Assembly: GCA_035535055.1 (NCBI GenBank)
Contig: DATLQT010000044.1
Coordinates: forward strand, 78,091 to 142,090
Source: UBA6019 sp035535055
GTDB taxonomy: Bacteria > Chloroflexota > Dormibacteria > Dormibacterales > Dormibacteraceae
Length of the DNA: 64,000 nucleotides
Direction: 5' to 3'
Part shown: one piece after another, positions 24,038 through 32,031 of the stretch
Position numbering within the stretch: the first letter of the stretch is position 1
Layout of the letters: every line of letters begins with the position of its first letter
Notes under the pieces: model-generated
The model's database searches: none
What the model saw: the letters and a program-made list of their open reading frames with translations, nothing else
What the model was told of the DNA's origin: nothing
Program-made: the position numbers and the translations under genes

Positions 24038-24755
24038 GCCCTACGGCGCCAGACAGCGCGCGCTGAGGACCGTCGCTCGCCTGAAGGAGGTCTACGACGC
24101 CCGCTGCGAGCTCGACTTCGAGACGCCCTACCAGCTCCTGATCGCGACCATCCTCAGCGCCCAGTCGACCGACAGGACGGTCAACTCGGTCACGCCCAAG
24201 CTCTTCGCACGATGGCCCGCGCCAGCCGACCTGGCGGCCGCCGATCCGGCCGAGGTCGAAGCTCTGATCAAGCCGACCGGGTTCTTCCGGGAGAAAACCC
24301 GTTCTATCACGGGGGCGGCCGCGGCCATCACCGAGCGCCACCGAGGCCAGGTGCCGCCCCGCATGGAGGAGATGGTCAAGCTGCCGGGGGTCGGCCGGAA
24401 GACCGCCAACGTGGTCCTCGGCGTCGCCTTCGGCATCCCCGGCTTCGCGGTCGACACCCACGTCACCCGGCTCTCCGGGCGGCTGGGGCTGACCGACAGC
24501 TCCGATCCAGTCAAGATCGAGAGGGACGTCTGCGAGGTGGTCCCGAAGCAGGAGTGGACCGACCTCTCGCTGCGCCTGATCCTCCACGGGCGCCGGGTCT
24601 GCGACGCCCGGCGTCCCAATTGCGACGCCTGCGTGCTCAACGACTTCTGCCCCAGCTCGTCCACCCGCGCAGCGAACAAACGTTCTACACTCGCGGCAAA
24701 TGCAGGATCCGGAAGCGCGCCTGACAAGCGTCGAGTACCTCGAGCAGCCGTGTAA
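24030..24755 (+). CDS. nth: endonuclease III (base-excision repair glycosylase/lyase)
   Basis: 241 residues from TTG 24030. The helix-hairpin-helix with catalytic lysine is LPGVGRKTANVVLG, the catalytic aspartate is in FAVDTHVTRLSGRLGL, and the [4Fe-4S] ligands are C-x6-C-x2-C-x5-C (CDARRPNC, DAC, NDFC). It cuts DNA at oxidised pyrimidines. The final 33 residues after the cluster are low-complexity and overlap the next gene by 56 nt. An earlier-ending ancestor is likely. Confidence 0.9.
   Translation: MARPYGARQRALRTVARLKEVYDARCELDFETPYQLLIATILSAQSTDRTVNSVTPKLFARWPAPADLAAADPAEVEALIKPTGFFREKTRSITGAAAAITERHRGQVPPRMEEMVKLPGVGRKTANVVLGVAFGIPGFAVDTHVTRLSGRLGLTDSSDPVKIERDVCEVVPKQEWTDLSLRLILHGRRVCDARRPNCDACVLNDFCPSSSTRAANKRSTLAANAGSGSAPDKRRVPRAAV
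24686..24691 (+). promoter_or_regulatory. -10 box of the radical SAM gene, inside nth
   Basis: TACACT in the 3' end of nth, 8 nt before ATG 24700. Confidence 0.5.
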
Positions 24756-25623
24756 GTCGGCGATCAACGCGGTCAGGGGGATGCCCTTCAAGTGGTCGCT
24801 CAATCCCTACATGGGCTGCGAGCACCGCTGCACCTTCTGCTACGTCAGGGCGTTCGAGAAGCGCGCCGACCGGCCTTCCGACGATCGCTACGGGAGGAGC
24901 ATCCGGGTCAAGACCAACATCGCCTTCGTCCTCCGTGCTGAGCTGGCGAGGCCGTCCTGGAAATTCGAGCCCGTCGTCATCGGCGCGGCGACCGATCCGT
25001 ACCAGCCCGCCGAGGGGCGTTACCGGCTGACCCGCTCCTGTCTCCAGGTCCTGGCCGCCGCCGCAAACCCGGCCGGCATCATCACCCGCGGGCCGATGAT
25101 CGTCCGCGACCTCGACGTGCTGGTGGAGCTCGGCCGCCGGGCAGAGCTCGGCGTGACCTTCAGCGTGCCGACCCTGGACGATGACGTCTGGCGGAGGACC
25201 GAACCGGGCACCGCCCCTCCCCGGCAGCGGCTCCGGGCGCTCTCGAAGCTGGTCGCGGCCGGGGTGAGGGCGAGCGTCGGGATGGCGCCCATCCTGCCTG
25301 GGCTCACCGACCGGCCCGAGCAGCTGGAGGCGGTGGTCCGTGCCGCCCGCGAGGCCGGGGCGGTCTCGATCTGGGCCAACCTTCTCTATCTGCGGCCGGG
25401 TACCCGCGAGCATTTCATGGAGGGACTGGCCCGCCACTGGCCGGAACTGGTGCCGCGCTACGAGGCCGAGTACCGGGCCGGCGCCTACCTGCCGGAATCG
25501 CGGACCAGGCCCGTCCGGCAGGCGGTGGCGGAGCTCCGCGCTCGTCACGGCATCGCCGACCGGCGGCAGGTCCGGCTAACGCCCGTCGAACGGCCGCGCC
25601 AGCTGGAGCTGATCTCCGCCTAG
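24700..25623 (+). CDS. radical SAM protein, SplB/COG1533 family
   Basis: 307 residues with the cluster motif CEHRCTFCYVRAF preceded by SLNPYMGC, as in spore-photoproduct-lyase-like proteins widespread in actinobacteria (the Rv2578c type). Further blocks are VVIGAATDPYQPAE, FSVPTLDDDVWRRTEPGT and SVGMAPILPGLTD. A role in DNA-damage repair is often proposed for the family; the position directly after endonuclease III fits but does not prove it. Confidence 0.82.
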   Translation: MQDPEARLTSVEYLEQPCKSAINAVRGMPFKWSLNPYMGCEHRCTFCYVRAFEKRADRPSDDRYGRSIRVKTNIAFVLRAELARPSWKFEPVVIGAATDPYQPAEGRYRLTRSCLQVLAAAANPAGIITRGPMIVRDLDVLVELGRRAELGVTFSVPTLDDDVWRRTEPGTAPPRQRLRALSKLVAAGVRASVGMAPILPGLTDRPEQLEAVVRAAREAGAVSIWANLLYLRPGTREHFMEGLARHWPELVPRYEAEYRAGAYLPESRTRPVRQAVAELRARHGIADRRQVRLTPVERPRQLELISA

Positions 25624-25626
25624 CCT
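25621..25626 (+). promoter_or_regulatory. -10 box of the sugar-acid kinase gene
   Basis: TAGCCT, whose TAG is the stop codon of the radical SAM gene, 8 nt before GTG 25635. Confidence 0.45.
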
Positions 25627-25634
25627 ACGGTGGC

Positions 25635-26567
25635 GTGATCCGCCATCTGCTGGCCGACGACCTGACCGGGGCTGCCGACGCGTCGGCGCCCTTCGCCGGC
25701 CGGCGCGAGGTCGTGATTCTCCTCCCCGGGGCGGGGGCAGCGACGGCGTCGCTAACCGTGATCGACACTGAGACCCGAGGGCTGCCGGCCGCCGCTGCCG
25801 CCGCGGCCGTGAGCGCCGCCTGCCACGGTCTCGCTGGCGGGGTCTTCAAGAAGGTGGACTCGACCCTCCGCGGTCCGATCGGCGCTGAGTTGGAGGCGGC
25901 GCGGGTGGCGCTCGGCCGGGGGGCGGTGGTCCTGGCGCCGAGCCTGCCCGCCCAGGGCAGGACGGTACGCCACGGGCGCCTGCGCGTGGATGGCATCGAC
26001 CAGGGACGCGTCATAGACCTGGTAGGCGCACAGAGGAACCTGCGGGTTATGGACGCCGTCACCGACGCCGACCTTGATCGTATTGCCAAGGCCTGCCAAA
26101 GCGACCCGACCGTGTTGCCGGCGGGCTCGGCGGGCCTGGCAGCCGCCTTCGCGCGGCTCGAAGGCCCGCCCGGGGATCCTCCGCCAGTGCCGGCCGTCGA
26201 GGCGGTGCTCATCGCCATCAGTAGCCGCCACCCCGCGAGCCTGGCCCAGGCCAAGGTGGCGAGGGCTGCCGCCAACCCCGCGATCGAGGTTCACCAGAAG
26301 CTGGCCGGGCGCCTCGCCCGTCAGGTCGCCGAGCGGCTGGAGGAGCTCGGGGGGCCGGTCGCCGTCCTGGCCACCGGGGGTGACGCCGCGATGGCCGTCT
26401 GCCGCGAGCTGGGGATCACCTCGCTTCGCCCGAGGCTCGAGCTGCTCCCAGGGGTGGCCCTCAACGCGACCGGCAGGGACGCCCTCTGGCTGGCAACCAA
26501 GGCGGGCGGCTTCGGCGGCCCGACCTTCCTCCTGGACGCGGCGATTAAGCTCCTAGCGAATGGCTAG
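25635..26567 (+). CDS. four-carbon acid sugar kinase family protein (DUF1537 type)
   Basis: 310 residues. The N-terminal LADDLTGAADASAPF and FKKVDSTLRGPIGAEL are the hallmark of four-carbon acid sugar kinases that phosphorylate D-threonate, D-erythronate or related acids. The ATP-binding end VLATGGDAAMAVCRELGI and LNATGRDALWLATKAGGFG is also present. It is shorter than the usual 400 or so residues, mostly in the middle. It overlaps a pdxA homologue by 8 nt, the usual catabolic partner. Confidence 0.82.
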   Translation: MIRHLLADDLTGAADASAPFAGRREVVILLPGAGAATASLTVIDTETRGLPAAAAAAAVSAACHGLAGGVFKKVDSTLRGPIGAELEAARVALGRGAVVLAPSLPAQGRTVRHGRLRVDGIDQGRVIDLVGAQRNLRVMDAVTDADLDRIAKACQSDPTVLPAGSAGLAAAFARLEGPPGDPPPVPAVEAVLIAISSRHPASLAQAKVARAAANPAIEVHQKLAGRLARQVAERLEELGGPVAVLATGGDAAMAVCRELGITSLRPRLELLPGVALNATGRDALWLATKAGGFGGPTFLLDAAIKLLANG

Positions 26568-27546
26568 GGGCATCATCGCGGTAACCATGGGTGACCCCGC
26601 CGGCGTCGGCGCTGAGATCGTGATGGCGGCGCTTGCGGTCGAGGAGCACCGTGTCGTAGTGATCGGCGACGCGGGGCGGCTGAAGCTGGCCGGCGAGCTG
26701 CTGCCGCGGGGCGGGCCCCGCCTGCGGAGGGTGGCCGCGCCTGCCGAGGCCCGCTTCGAGCCTGGCGTCGTCAACGTCGTGGATCTCGCCAACGTCCCCG
26801 CCGACCTGCCCTGGGGCGAGCTCTCAGCGGAGGCCGGGCGGGCGGGCTACGCCTACCTTGAGCACGCCGCCCGGCTGGCGCTGGACGGCGAGGTGACCGC
26901 GGTCTGCACGGCCCCGATCAACAAGGAGGCCTGGCGCCGGGCCGGCGTGCCCCACCTCGGTCACACCGAGGCGCTGGCCGCGATCTGCGGCACCGGGTGC
27001 TTCGCGATGATGCTTGTCAACCGTCGGCTCCGGGTGGTTCACCAGTCGACCCACGTGAGCCTCGCCGAGGCGGTGATGCTCGCCACCACCCAGCGCTGCC
27101 TCGAATGCATCCGGCTGGCGGCCGCCTTCCTCCGCGAGCACGCCGGCATCGCCGAGCCCCGGATCGCCGTCGCCGGGATCAACCCTCACGCCGGCGAGAA
27201 CGGCCTGCTGGGCGCCGAGGACGCTGCCGAGCTGGCGCCGGCGGTTGAGCTGGCCCGGGAGGAGGGAATCCAGTCGAGCGGGCCCTGGCCGCCGGACACC
27301 GTCTTCCTCCGCGGCTCGGAGGGCGAGTTCGACGCAGTCATCGCGGCCCACCACGACCAGGGCCACATCCCGATCAAGCTCCTCGGCCTCGACACCGGGG
27401 TCAACGTGACCATCGGCCTGCCGATCGTGCGGACCTCGGTCGACCACGGCACCGCCTTCGACATCGCCGGCACCGGCCGGGCACGCCCCGCCAACCTGCT
27501 GGCCGCGCTCCGGCTGGCCGAGGATCTCGGAACCGGCCAGGGCTAG
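26560..27546 (+). CDS. PdxA-family 4-phosphate dehydrogenase, probable PdxA2
   Basis: 328 residues. MGDPAGVGAEIVMAAL, CTAPINKEA, HLGHTEALA, AGINPHAGENG and the metal-binding HHDQGHIPIK and TSVDHGTAFD blocks define the family. Because it is coupled to a four-carbon acid sugar kinase, oxidation of 4-phospho-threonate or -erythronate (PdxA2) is more likely than vitamin B6 synthesis. No other B6 gene is nearby. The 3' end overlaps the convergent small membrane gene by 4 nt. Confidence 0.84.
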   Translation: MARGIIAVTMGDPAGVGAEIVMAALAVEEHRVVVIGDAGRLKLAGELLPRGGPRLRRVAAPAEARFEPGVVNVVDLANVPADLPWGELSAEAGRAGYAYLEHAARLALDGEVTAVCTAPINKEAWRRAGVPHLGHTEALAAICGTGCFAMMLVNRRLRVVHQSTHVSLAEAVMLATTQRCLECIRLAAAFLREHAGIAEPRIAVAGINPHAGENGLLGAEDAAELAPAVELAREEGIQSSGPWPPDTVFLRGSEGEFDAVIAAHHDQGHIPIKLLGLDTGVNVTIGLPIVRTSVDHGTAFDIAGTGRARPANLLAALRLAEDLGTGQG

Positions 27547-27731
27547 GGTCCGGGGCCTCGTCCGAGATGCCGGAAGACCTGGACCACGATCGCGAACAGG
27601 TCGACCAAGAGGATCGCTGCCACGATCGCGACCAGCACCAGCCCGACCAGCGCCCAGGCCATCCACGGTTTGAATCGCGGCCGCCAAAGGTCATCGGGCG
27701 TTGGCGGCGAGGGATCCGGGCTGGTGCTCAT
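27543..27731 (-). CDS. small single-TM membrane protein
   Basis: 62 residues: a Ser/Pro/Asp N-terminus, WRPRFKPW, then one hydrophobic helix (about 24-50) and a short basic end. ATG 27731 overlaps the acyl-CoA dehydrogenase stop (ATGA), which supports it being a real, co-translated gene. No family is recognised. Confidence 0.6.
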   Translation of the reverse strand: MSTSPDPSPPTPDDLWRPRFKPWMAWALVGLVLVAIVAAILLVDLFAIVVQVFRHLGRGPGP

Positions 27732-28861
27732 GCGTCTTTGGGCAGCCCGAGAACGCGTTGGGCGAGGATGTTCCGCTGCACCTCGGTCGTCCCGCCGCCG
27801 ATCGTCAGCGCCGGAGCGAAGAGGAACGCCCGTTGCCAACCGTCTGAGGCGGGACGTCCCCCCTGATCCATGACCAGCCCGTCCATGCCCAGCAGCTCCA
27901 CTGCCAGCTCGTTCACCTGCTGGCCCCAGCGGTCGGCGGCCAGCTTGGTGACCGAGGCGGCAGTCCCGTTGGTCGAGAGCATTCGATAGGCGGTGAGTTT
28001 GATCGCCTCGGAGACCACGTGCAGCTGCGCCACGCGCTGCCGCTGGTCGGCGGTGAGGTGGGAACGGCGGGCGAGGGCGAAGAGGTCGTCCAGGGTGGGC
28101 CCGTCGCCCCAGAGCGTCCCCATCCCCGTCGAGAGGTTGGTGCGCTCGTTCATCAGGGTCGTGATGGCCACCGCCCAGCCGGCACCGACCTCGCCGATCT
28201 CGTGGCCGGGAGGGATCTCGGCTCCGTCGAAAAAGACCTCGTTGAAGGTGGCACGGCCGTCCATCTGCCTGATCGGCCGGATCTCCAGCCGCTCGCCGTG
28301 GCCGTGCATCGGAAAGGCGAAGCAGGAAATCCCCCTCTGCCGACTCGATTCGGGATCGGTTCGCGCCAGGAGGATGCCGTAGTCCGACTCCCCCGCGTGG
28401 CTGGTCCAGATCTTCTGGCCGTACACCTTCCAACCCTGGCCCGAACGCTCGCCGCGGGTTCGCAGCGCCGCGAGGTCGCTGCCCGCGTCGGGCTCGCTGA
28501 AGAGCTGGCACCAGATCTCCTCGCCGTTGAGGATCCGGGGCAGGAAGCGGCGCTTCATCTCCTCCGACCCGTGGGTGATGATCGCGGGACCCGCCCAGCC
28601 GGTCCCGATCACGGCCACCGAGCCCGGTGCCCCGGCGCGGGCCAGCTCCTGGGCGATCAGGTGGCTCTCGAACGGTCCCGCGCCGCGACCGCCATGCTCG
28701 ACCGGCCAGGCCGGCGCTCCCCAGCCGCCCTCGGCCAGGCGCCGCTGCCACTCCCTTCCCGCGATCGAGCCCGCTTTCAGTGCCGGCTCGAGGTTGGCCC
28801 GCGCCCACTCGCGCACCTCGCGTTGAAGGGCCTCCTCGGCGGCGGTGAGTCGCAGATCCAC
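27728..28861 (-). CDS. acyl-CoA dehydrogenase
   Basis: A 377-residue FAD flavoprotein. WCQLFSEPDAGSDLAAL and the FAD-binding KVYGQKIWTSHAGESDYGI are typical; the C-terminal GGGTTEVQRNILAQRVLGLP matches the family end. A glutamate in the active-site region AVELLGMDG is not obvious, so this may be a FadE-type subunit of a heteromeric enzyme or act on bulky acyl-CoAs. GTG 28861 is divergent from the small Cys protein. Confidence 0.84.
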   Translation of the reverse strand: MDLRLTAAEEALQREVREWARANLEPALKAGSIAGREWQRRLAEGGWGAPAWPVEHGGRGAGPFESHLIAQELARAGAPGSVAVIGTGWAGPAIITHGSEEMKRRFLPRILNGEEIWCQLFSEPDAGSDLAALRTRGERSGQGWKVYGQKIWTSHAGESDYGILLARTDPESSRQRGISCFAFPMHGHGERLEIRPIRQMDGRATFNEVFFDGAEIPPGHEIGEVGAGWAVAITTLMNERTNLSTGMGTLWGDGPTLDDLFALARRSHLTADQRQRVAQLHVVSEAIKLTAYRMLSTNGTAASVTKLAADRWGQQVNELAVELLGMDGLVMDQGGRPASDGWQRAFLFAPALTIGGGTTEVQRNILAQRVLGLPKDA

Positions 28862-28866
28862 TCGGC

Positions 28867-28872
28867 TACGAT
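28867..28872 (+). promoter_or_regulatory. -10 box of the small Cys protein gene
   Basis: TACGAT 8 nt before ATG 28881; no ribosome site. Confidence 0.5.
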
Positions 28873-28880
28873 TCTGGCTG

Positions 28881-29207
28881 ATGCGCTCCCCGGCCGATTA
28901 CGTCTTTCAGAGGGTCGGCGGGTTCAAGATCCGCGAGGTCGCCCGCCGCTGCGTGCCCTGCTACAAGTACGTCCTCGAGGATGAGGGTCAAAAGCTGGGC
29001 CTCTGCATGCTGATCGATCACTACAAGCTCTACCGCTTTCCCCACGAGGACGACGCGGCGCTCTTCGGCATCGCCAAGGGCGCTACTGGCATGCGCGGCC
29101 TCGAGCTGAAGGCGCGCTACCTCCGCGGCGAGATGGAGCACCTGCGGCTGCGTGAGTTCCAGCCAGGCATCTGCCGCTACGTCAAGGGCTCGGCCGCCGC
29201 GTCCTGA
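28881..29207 (+). CDS. uncharacterised small protein with CxxC
   Basis: 108 residues. A CVPCYKYVLED segment near residue 30 and single cysteines near residues 46 and 100 might bind metal; the sequence is otherwise basic and aromatic-rich (YKLYRFPHEDDAALF). No family is recognised. ATG 28881 is preferred to the upstream GTG at 28845 because the -10 box lies just before it. It is followed 5 nt later by a coiled-coil gene. Confidence 0.55.
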   Translation: MRSPADYVFQRVGGFKIREVARRCVPCYKYVLEDEGQKLGLCMLIDHYKLYRFPHEDDAALFGIAKGATGMRGLELKARYLRGEMEHLRLREFQPGICRYVKGSAAAS

Positions 29208-29212
29208 GTGGC

Positions 29213-29464
29213 GTGCCCGAAAATCCCGCGGCCGGCGTCGTCCAAAGGCTCCAGGCCGAGCTGCGCGCGGCCCGGGTAGAGGTTCAGAGCCACCGGCTGG
29301 AGACCGAGGAGCTTCGGCGCCGGGTGGGCAAACCCGATCCCCGATTGGGGAGGCTCGAAGCCGAGCTGAAGCGGGTCCGGGAGGAGCTTGCGCAGGTTCG
29401 CGAGGAACGCGACCAGCTGCTCACCGGCGTGCGCCAGGCGCTGGCTCAACTCGAGGGCAAATAG
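29213..29464 (+). CDS. small coiled-coil protein
   Basis: 83 residues from GTG 29213, almost entirely heptad-like Leu/Glu/Arg helix (RLQAELRAARVEV, LEAELKRVREELAQV), with a short break at GKPDPRLG. It probably dimerises; no function is assigned. It ends just before a strong bidirectional terminator. Confidence 0.55.
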   Translation: MPENPAAGVVQRLQAELRAARVEVQSHRLETEELRRRVGKPDPRLGRLEAELKRVREELAQVREERDQLLTGVRQALAQLEGK

Positions 29465-29466
29465 AA

Positions 29467-29492
29467 GAAGGGAGGCCCCAAGGCCTCCCTTC
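29467..29492. terminator. bidirectional intrinsic terminator
   Basis: A perfect 11-bp stem GAAGGGAGGCC/GGCCTCCCTTC with a CCAA loop between the convergent coiled-coil and DUF4870 genes. The U-run is short, so efficiency is uncertain. Confidence 0.7.
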
Positions 29493-29511
29493 AATATTCC
29501 AGTCGGTCGAG

Positions 29512-29919
29512 CTAGACCCGGGCGGCCAGCTGCTCTGCCCAGGGGGTCACGACCCCACTGAGCACGGGGATCTCGAAGCGCGCACCGTTACCGGTCCATG
29601 CTTTGTAGAGGCAGTAGATCCAGCCGATGAACTGGATCAGGCTGATGAGGCTGCCGACGTATCCGACGGCGCCCAGCCCGTTGAAGGCGGACACGATGCC
29701 GATGATGATGTTGAGGACGGTGAGGCCGCCGAAGAAGACCACCGACTGCGCGGCGTGGTACTTCACGTCCGGGTCGTTCTTGCCCACAAAGAGAAAGATG
29801 ATCCCGGTGATCCAGGTGATGAGATAGCTGAGAAGAGCCGCTGTCTTCTTGTCCATCCCGCTGCTCGCCGCCGCGGGCGGCGGTGCCGGCGGTCCCGGCG
29901 GTCCCGGTGGATTCTGCAT
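29512..29919 (-). CDS. DUF4870/Tic20-like membrane protein
   Basis: 135 residues: a Pro/Ala N-terminal tail, DKKTAALLSYLITWITG, VKYHAAQSVVFFGG and a third helix pair ending in YKAWTGNGARFEIPVL. This is the classic DUF4870 arrangement of three to four helices; the function is unknown. A good ribosome site GGGAGGAA (29927-29934) precedes ATG 29919 by 7 nt, unlike most genes here. An inverted repeat (29946-29966) lies further upstream. Confidence 0.82.
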   Translation of the reverse strand: MQNPPGPPGPPAPPPAAASSGMDKKTAALLSYLITWITGIIFLFVGKNDPDVKYHAAQSVVFFGGLTVLNIIIGIVSAFNGLGAVGYVGSLISLIQFIGWIYCLYKAWTGNGARFEIPVLSGVVTPWAEQLAARV

Positions 29920-29945
29920 AAACGAATTCCTCCCGAATGGTTATT

Positions 29946-29966
29946 GGTACCGAGATAGCCGGTACC
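29946..29966. promoter_or_regulatory. 21-bp inverted repeat, candidate operator
   Basis: Perfect 7-bp arms GGTACCG/CGGTACC around AGATAGC, upstream of the DUF4870 gene and between it and the divergent kinase gene. It could be a dimer-binding operator. Confidence 0.4.
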
Positions 29967-30050
29967 TTGGCTGCGGGGGCATTATCGGGCCAAAAGGCCC
30001 AAAAATCCAGCGGCCAGACGAGATGGCTGGATAGGCCCCGGCATCTCTGC

Positions 30051-30056
30051 TAGGCT
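30051..30056 (+). promoter_or_regulatory. -10 box of the protein kinase gene
   Basis: TAGGCT 10 nt before ATG 30067, with no ribosome site. Confidence 0.45.
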
Positions 30057-30066
30057 GCCGCCGACT

Positions 30067-31986
30067 ATGGCAGTCGACGGCCCTCCGCAGGGGCCCCTGG
30101 TGGATCCGCCGGCCACCTCCGCACCGATCACCAACGAGCCGTCCGGCGGGCGCCACATCGGCGAGTGGTCGATCCAGCGCGAGCTGGGCCGGGGCGGCAT
30201 GGGTGCCGTCTACCTCGCCGAGCACGACGTCACCCACGAGAAGGTGGCGATGAAGGAACTGCTGATCACCTCTGCGGCGGACCCCGTCGCCGTGAGGCGC
30301 TTCCTCCAGGAGGGCGAGGTCATGCAGCGCCTCGGCCACCCCAACATCGTGGCCGTTCGCGACATCATCGAGGCCGGCGGGGGCCACTACATCGCGCTCG
30401 AGTTCGTCGCCGGCGGGTCCCTCCGCGACCTCCTGAGGGGCCGCCCGCTGCCGACCCCGCAGGCGTTCGCGGTCATGCACGGCCTCCTCCAGGCGCTCGA
30501 CCACGCCCACCAGAACGCGATCGTCCACCGCGACGTCAAGCCGGAGAACGTGATGCTCTCCCTGAAGGGCGAGGTCAAGGTCGCCGACTTCGGCATCGCC
30601 CGGCTGACCGACGACTCGGCCACCAGCAACGCGACCAAGACGGGCACGACAGTTGGGACGCCGCAGTACATGTCGCCCGAGCAGGTCACCACCAGCAAGG
30701 TCGACGGCCGCTCCGACCTCTACAGCGCCGGAATTGTCTGCTACGAGGTCTTCTGCGGGCGGCCGCCTTTCGAGGCGACCGAGGCCGACGGGCCCTTCAC
30801 CCTTTTCGCAAAGCACGTCCAGGCGCCCCCGCCGCCCCCGACGGTGATCCGGCCAGGCCTCGACCCAGCGCTGGAGACGGTGATCCTGAAGTCGCTCTCC
30901 AAGCGCCCTGAGGATCGCTACCAGACCGGCGCCGAGTTCGACCGTGAGCTGACCCGGATCGCCAACCGGCTCTGCGGCCCCGACTGGATCCACTCCCTCG
31001 AACCCGGCGCCGACCTCAGCCGGATGGTCCCTCAGGCGCCCGGCACCATGGGCTCCATGCAGGTGGCGGCAGCGGCGGCGGGGCCGGCGGCGATGACGGC
31101 CGCGGCCGCCGGGGCGACGGCCCAGCCCACGCTGCCGACCGCCGCACCGGTCTACGCGCCGAAGCCGCCGGCTCATCACCGAGACAAGGTCGGGCCCGCC
31201 GCGAGTTCCAACTTGGTGCTCATCGGCGGGGTTGTCGCGGCCCTCCTCGTGGTCGCCGGGGTGGTCGTCTTTTTCCTCTTCGAGAACAGGCCGGCCAACA
31301 CCGGCGCGGTGACGCCGACGGCGAACTCGACCGCCGCCCAGTCGGGCCCCTGCGCCTTCCTCACCGCCGGCGTCACGCCCGCCGCGGGCAGCGGCGGCGC
31401 CTGCGGGTTGAAGCTCGGCACCCAGGTCGAGGCGGACAGCCTGGCCGGCCTGTCGGCGCTCCCGCCCGACCTTCATGGCTCCGCCTTCGACGCCAACGGC
31501 ATCCCGACCAAAGCGGCGGCGATCGCGGTCAGCGGTGGCTTCGCCACCCTCAATGCGCCCTCCAGGGGCGCTGGACTCGGCGTCGTCACCGGGGCAACGC
31601 CGACCGACGAGGTCGTCATCGCCGACTTCACTCCGACCAGCTCCGCCGACGCCAACCTCGGCGTCGCGGCGCGCTGCTCGCCGACCGACTGCCTCTTCCT
31701 CTACGTGAGCCCGGTCGGGAAAGTCTGGATCGCCGAGCGCGTGGCTGGCGCCGTCCCCGTCTCCAAGTTCAACGACACCGCCCAGGTGCAGCTGAACCAG
31801 CTCAATCGCCTGGTCCTCTCGGTGAAGGGAAGCCAGGCCGAGGCCTGGCTCAACGGCAACCTGGTCAGCTCGGTCCAAGTTGACGTCGCCAACCCGGGAG
31901 CCGCCACCTTCTACGCCCTCAACGAGAGCGGCGCCGCGACCACCGTCAACCTGAGCGACCTCTATGTCTTCACGCCCGGCAGCTGA
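30067..31986 (+). CDS. transmembrane Ser/Thr protein kinase (PknB-like)
   Basis: 639 residues. The kinase domain spans about 34-300: glycine loop ELGRGGMG, ATP lysine K63 in VAMKEL, HRDVKPEN with catalytic D156, DFG at 174 and GTPQYMSPEQ. A Pro/Ala linker leads to one TM helix (about 381-404). The outside domain (about 420-639) resembles LamG-type beta sandwiches, with DFTPTSSADANLG and WLNGNLVSSVQVDV; no PASTA repeats are present. It probably senses an external ligand. It faces a CHASE2 adenylate cyclase. Confidence 0.9.
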   Translation: MAVDGPPQGPLVDPPATSAPITNEPSGGRHIGEWSIQRELGRGGMGAVYLAEHDVTHEKVAMKELLITSAADPVAVRRFLQEGEVMQRLGHPNIVAVRDIIEAGGGHYIALEFVAGGSLRDLLRGRPLPTPQAFAVMHGLLQALDHAHQNAIVHRDVKPENVMLSLKGEVKVADFGIARLTDDSATSNATKTGTTVGTPQYMSPEQVTTSKVDGRSDLYSAGIVCYEVFCGRPPFEATEADGPFTLFAKHVQAPPPPPTVIRPGLDPALETVILKSLSKRPEDRYQTGAEFDRELTRIANRLCGPDWIHSLEPGADLSRMVPQAPGTMGSMQVAAAAAGPAAMTAAAAGATAQPTLPTAAPVYAPKPPAHHRDKVGPAASSNLVLIGGVVAALLVVAGVVVFFLFENRPANTGAVTPTANSTAAQSGPCAFLTAGVTPAAGSGGACGLKLGTQVEADSLAGLSALPPDLHGSAFDANGIPTKAAAIAVSGGFATLNAPSRGAGLGVVTGATPTDEVVIADFTPTSSADANLGVAARCSPTDCLFLYVSPVGKVWIAERVAGAVPVSKFNDTAQVQLNQLNRLVLSVKGSQAEAWLNGNLVSSVQVDVANPGAATFYALNESGAATTVNLSDLYVFTPGS

Positions 31987-32031
31987 ATCGCCGGGTACCG
32001 ACCGCCGGCCGCTGCCGAGCCCGGCCGGAAG

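Noticed and set aside
29983..30005. GGGCC-AAAA-GGCCC hairpin as a terminator for DUF4870 or the kinase region
   Set aside because: It is followed by A-runs on the plus strand, and on the minus strand the T-run precedes the hairpin, so it cannot act as an intrinsic terminator in either direction.
29941..31878. 645-residue minus-strand frame over the kinase
   Set aside because: Shadow frame; the plus strand has all kinase motifs.
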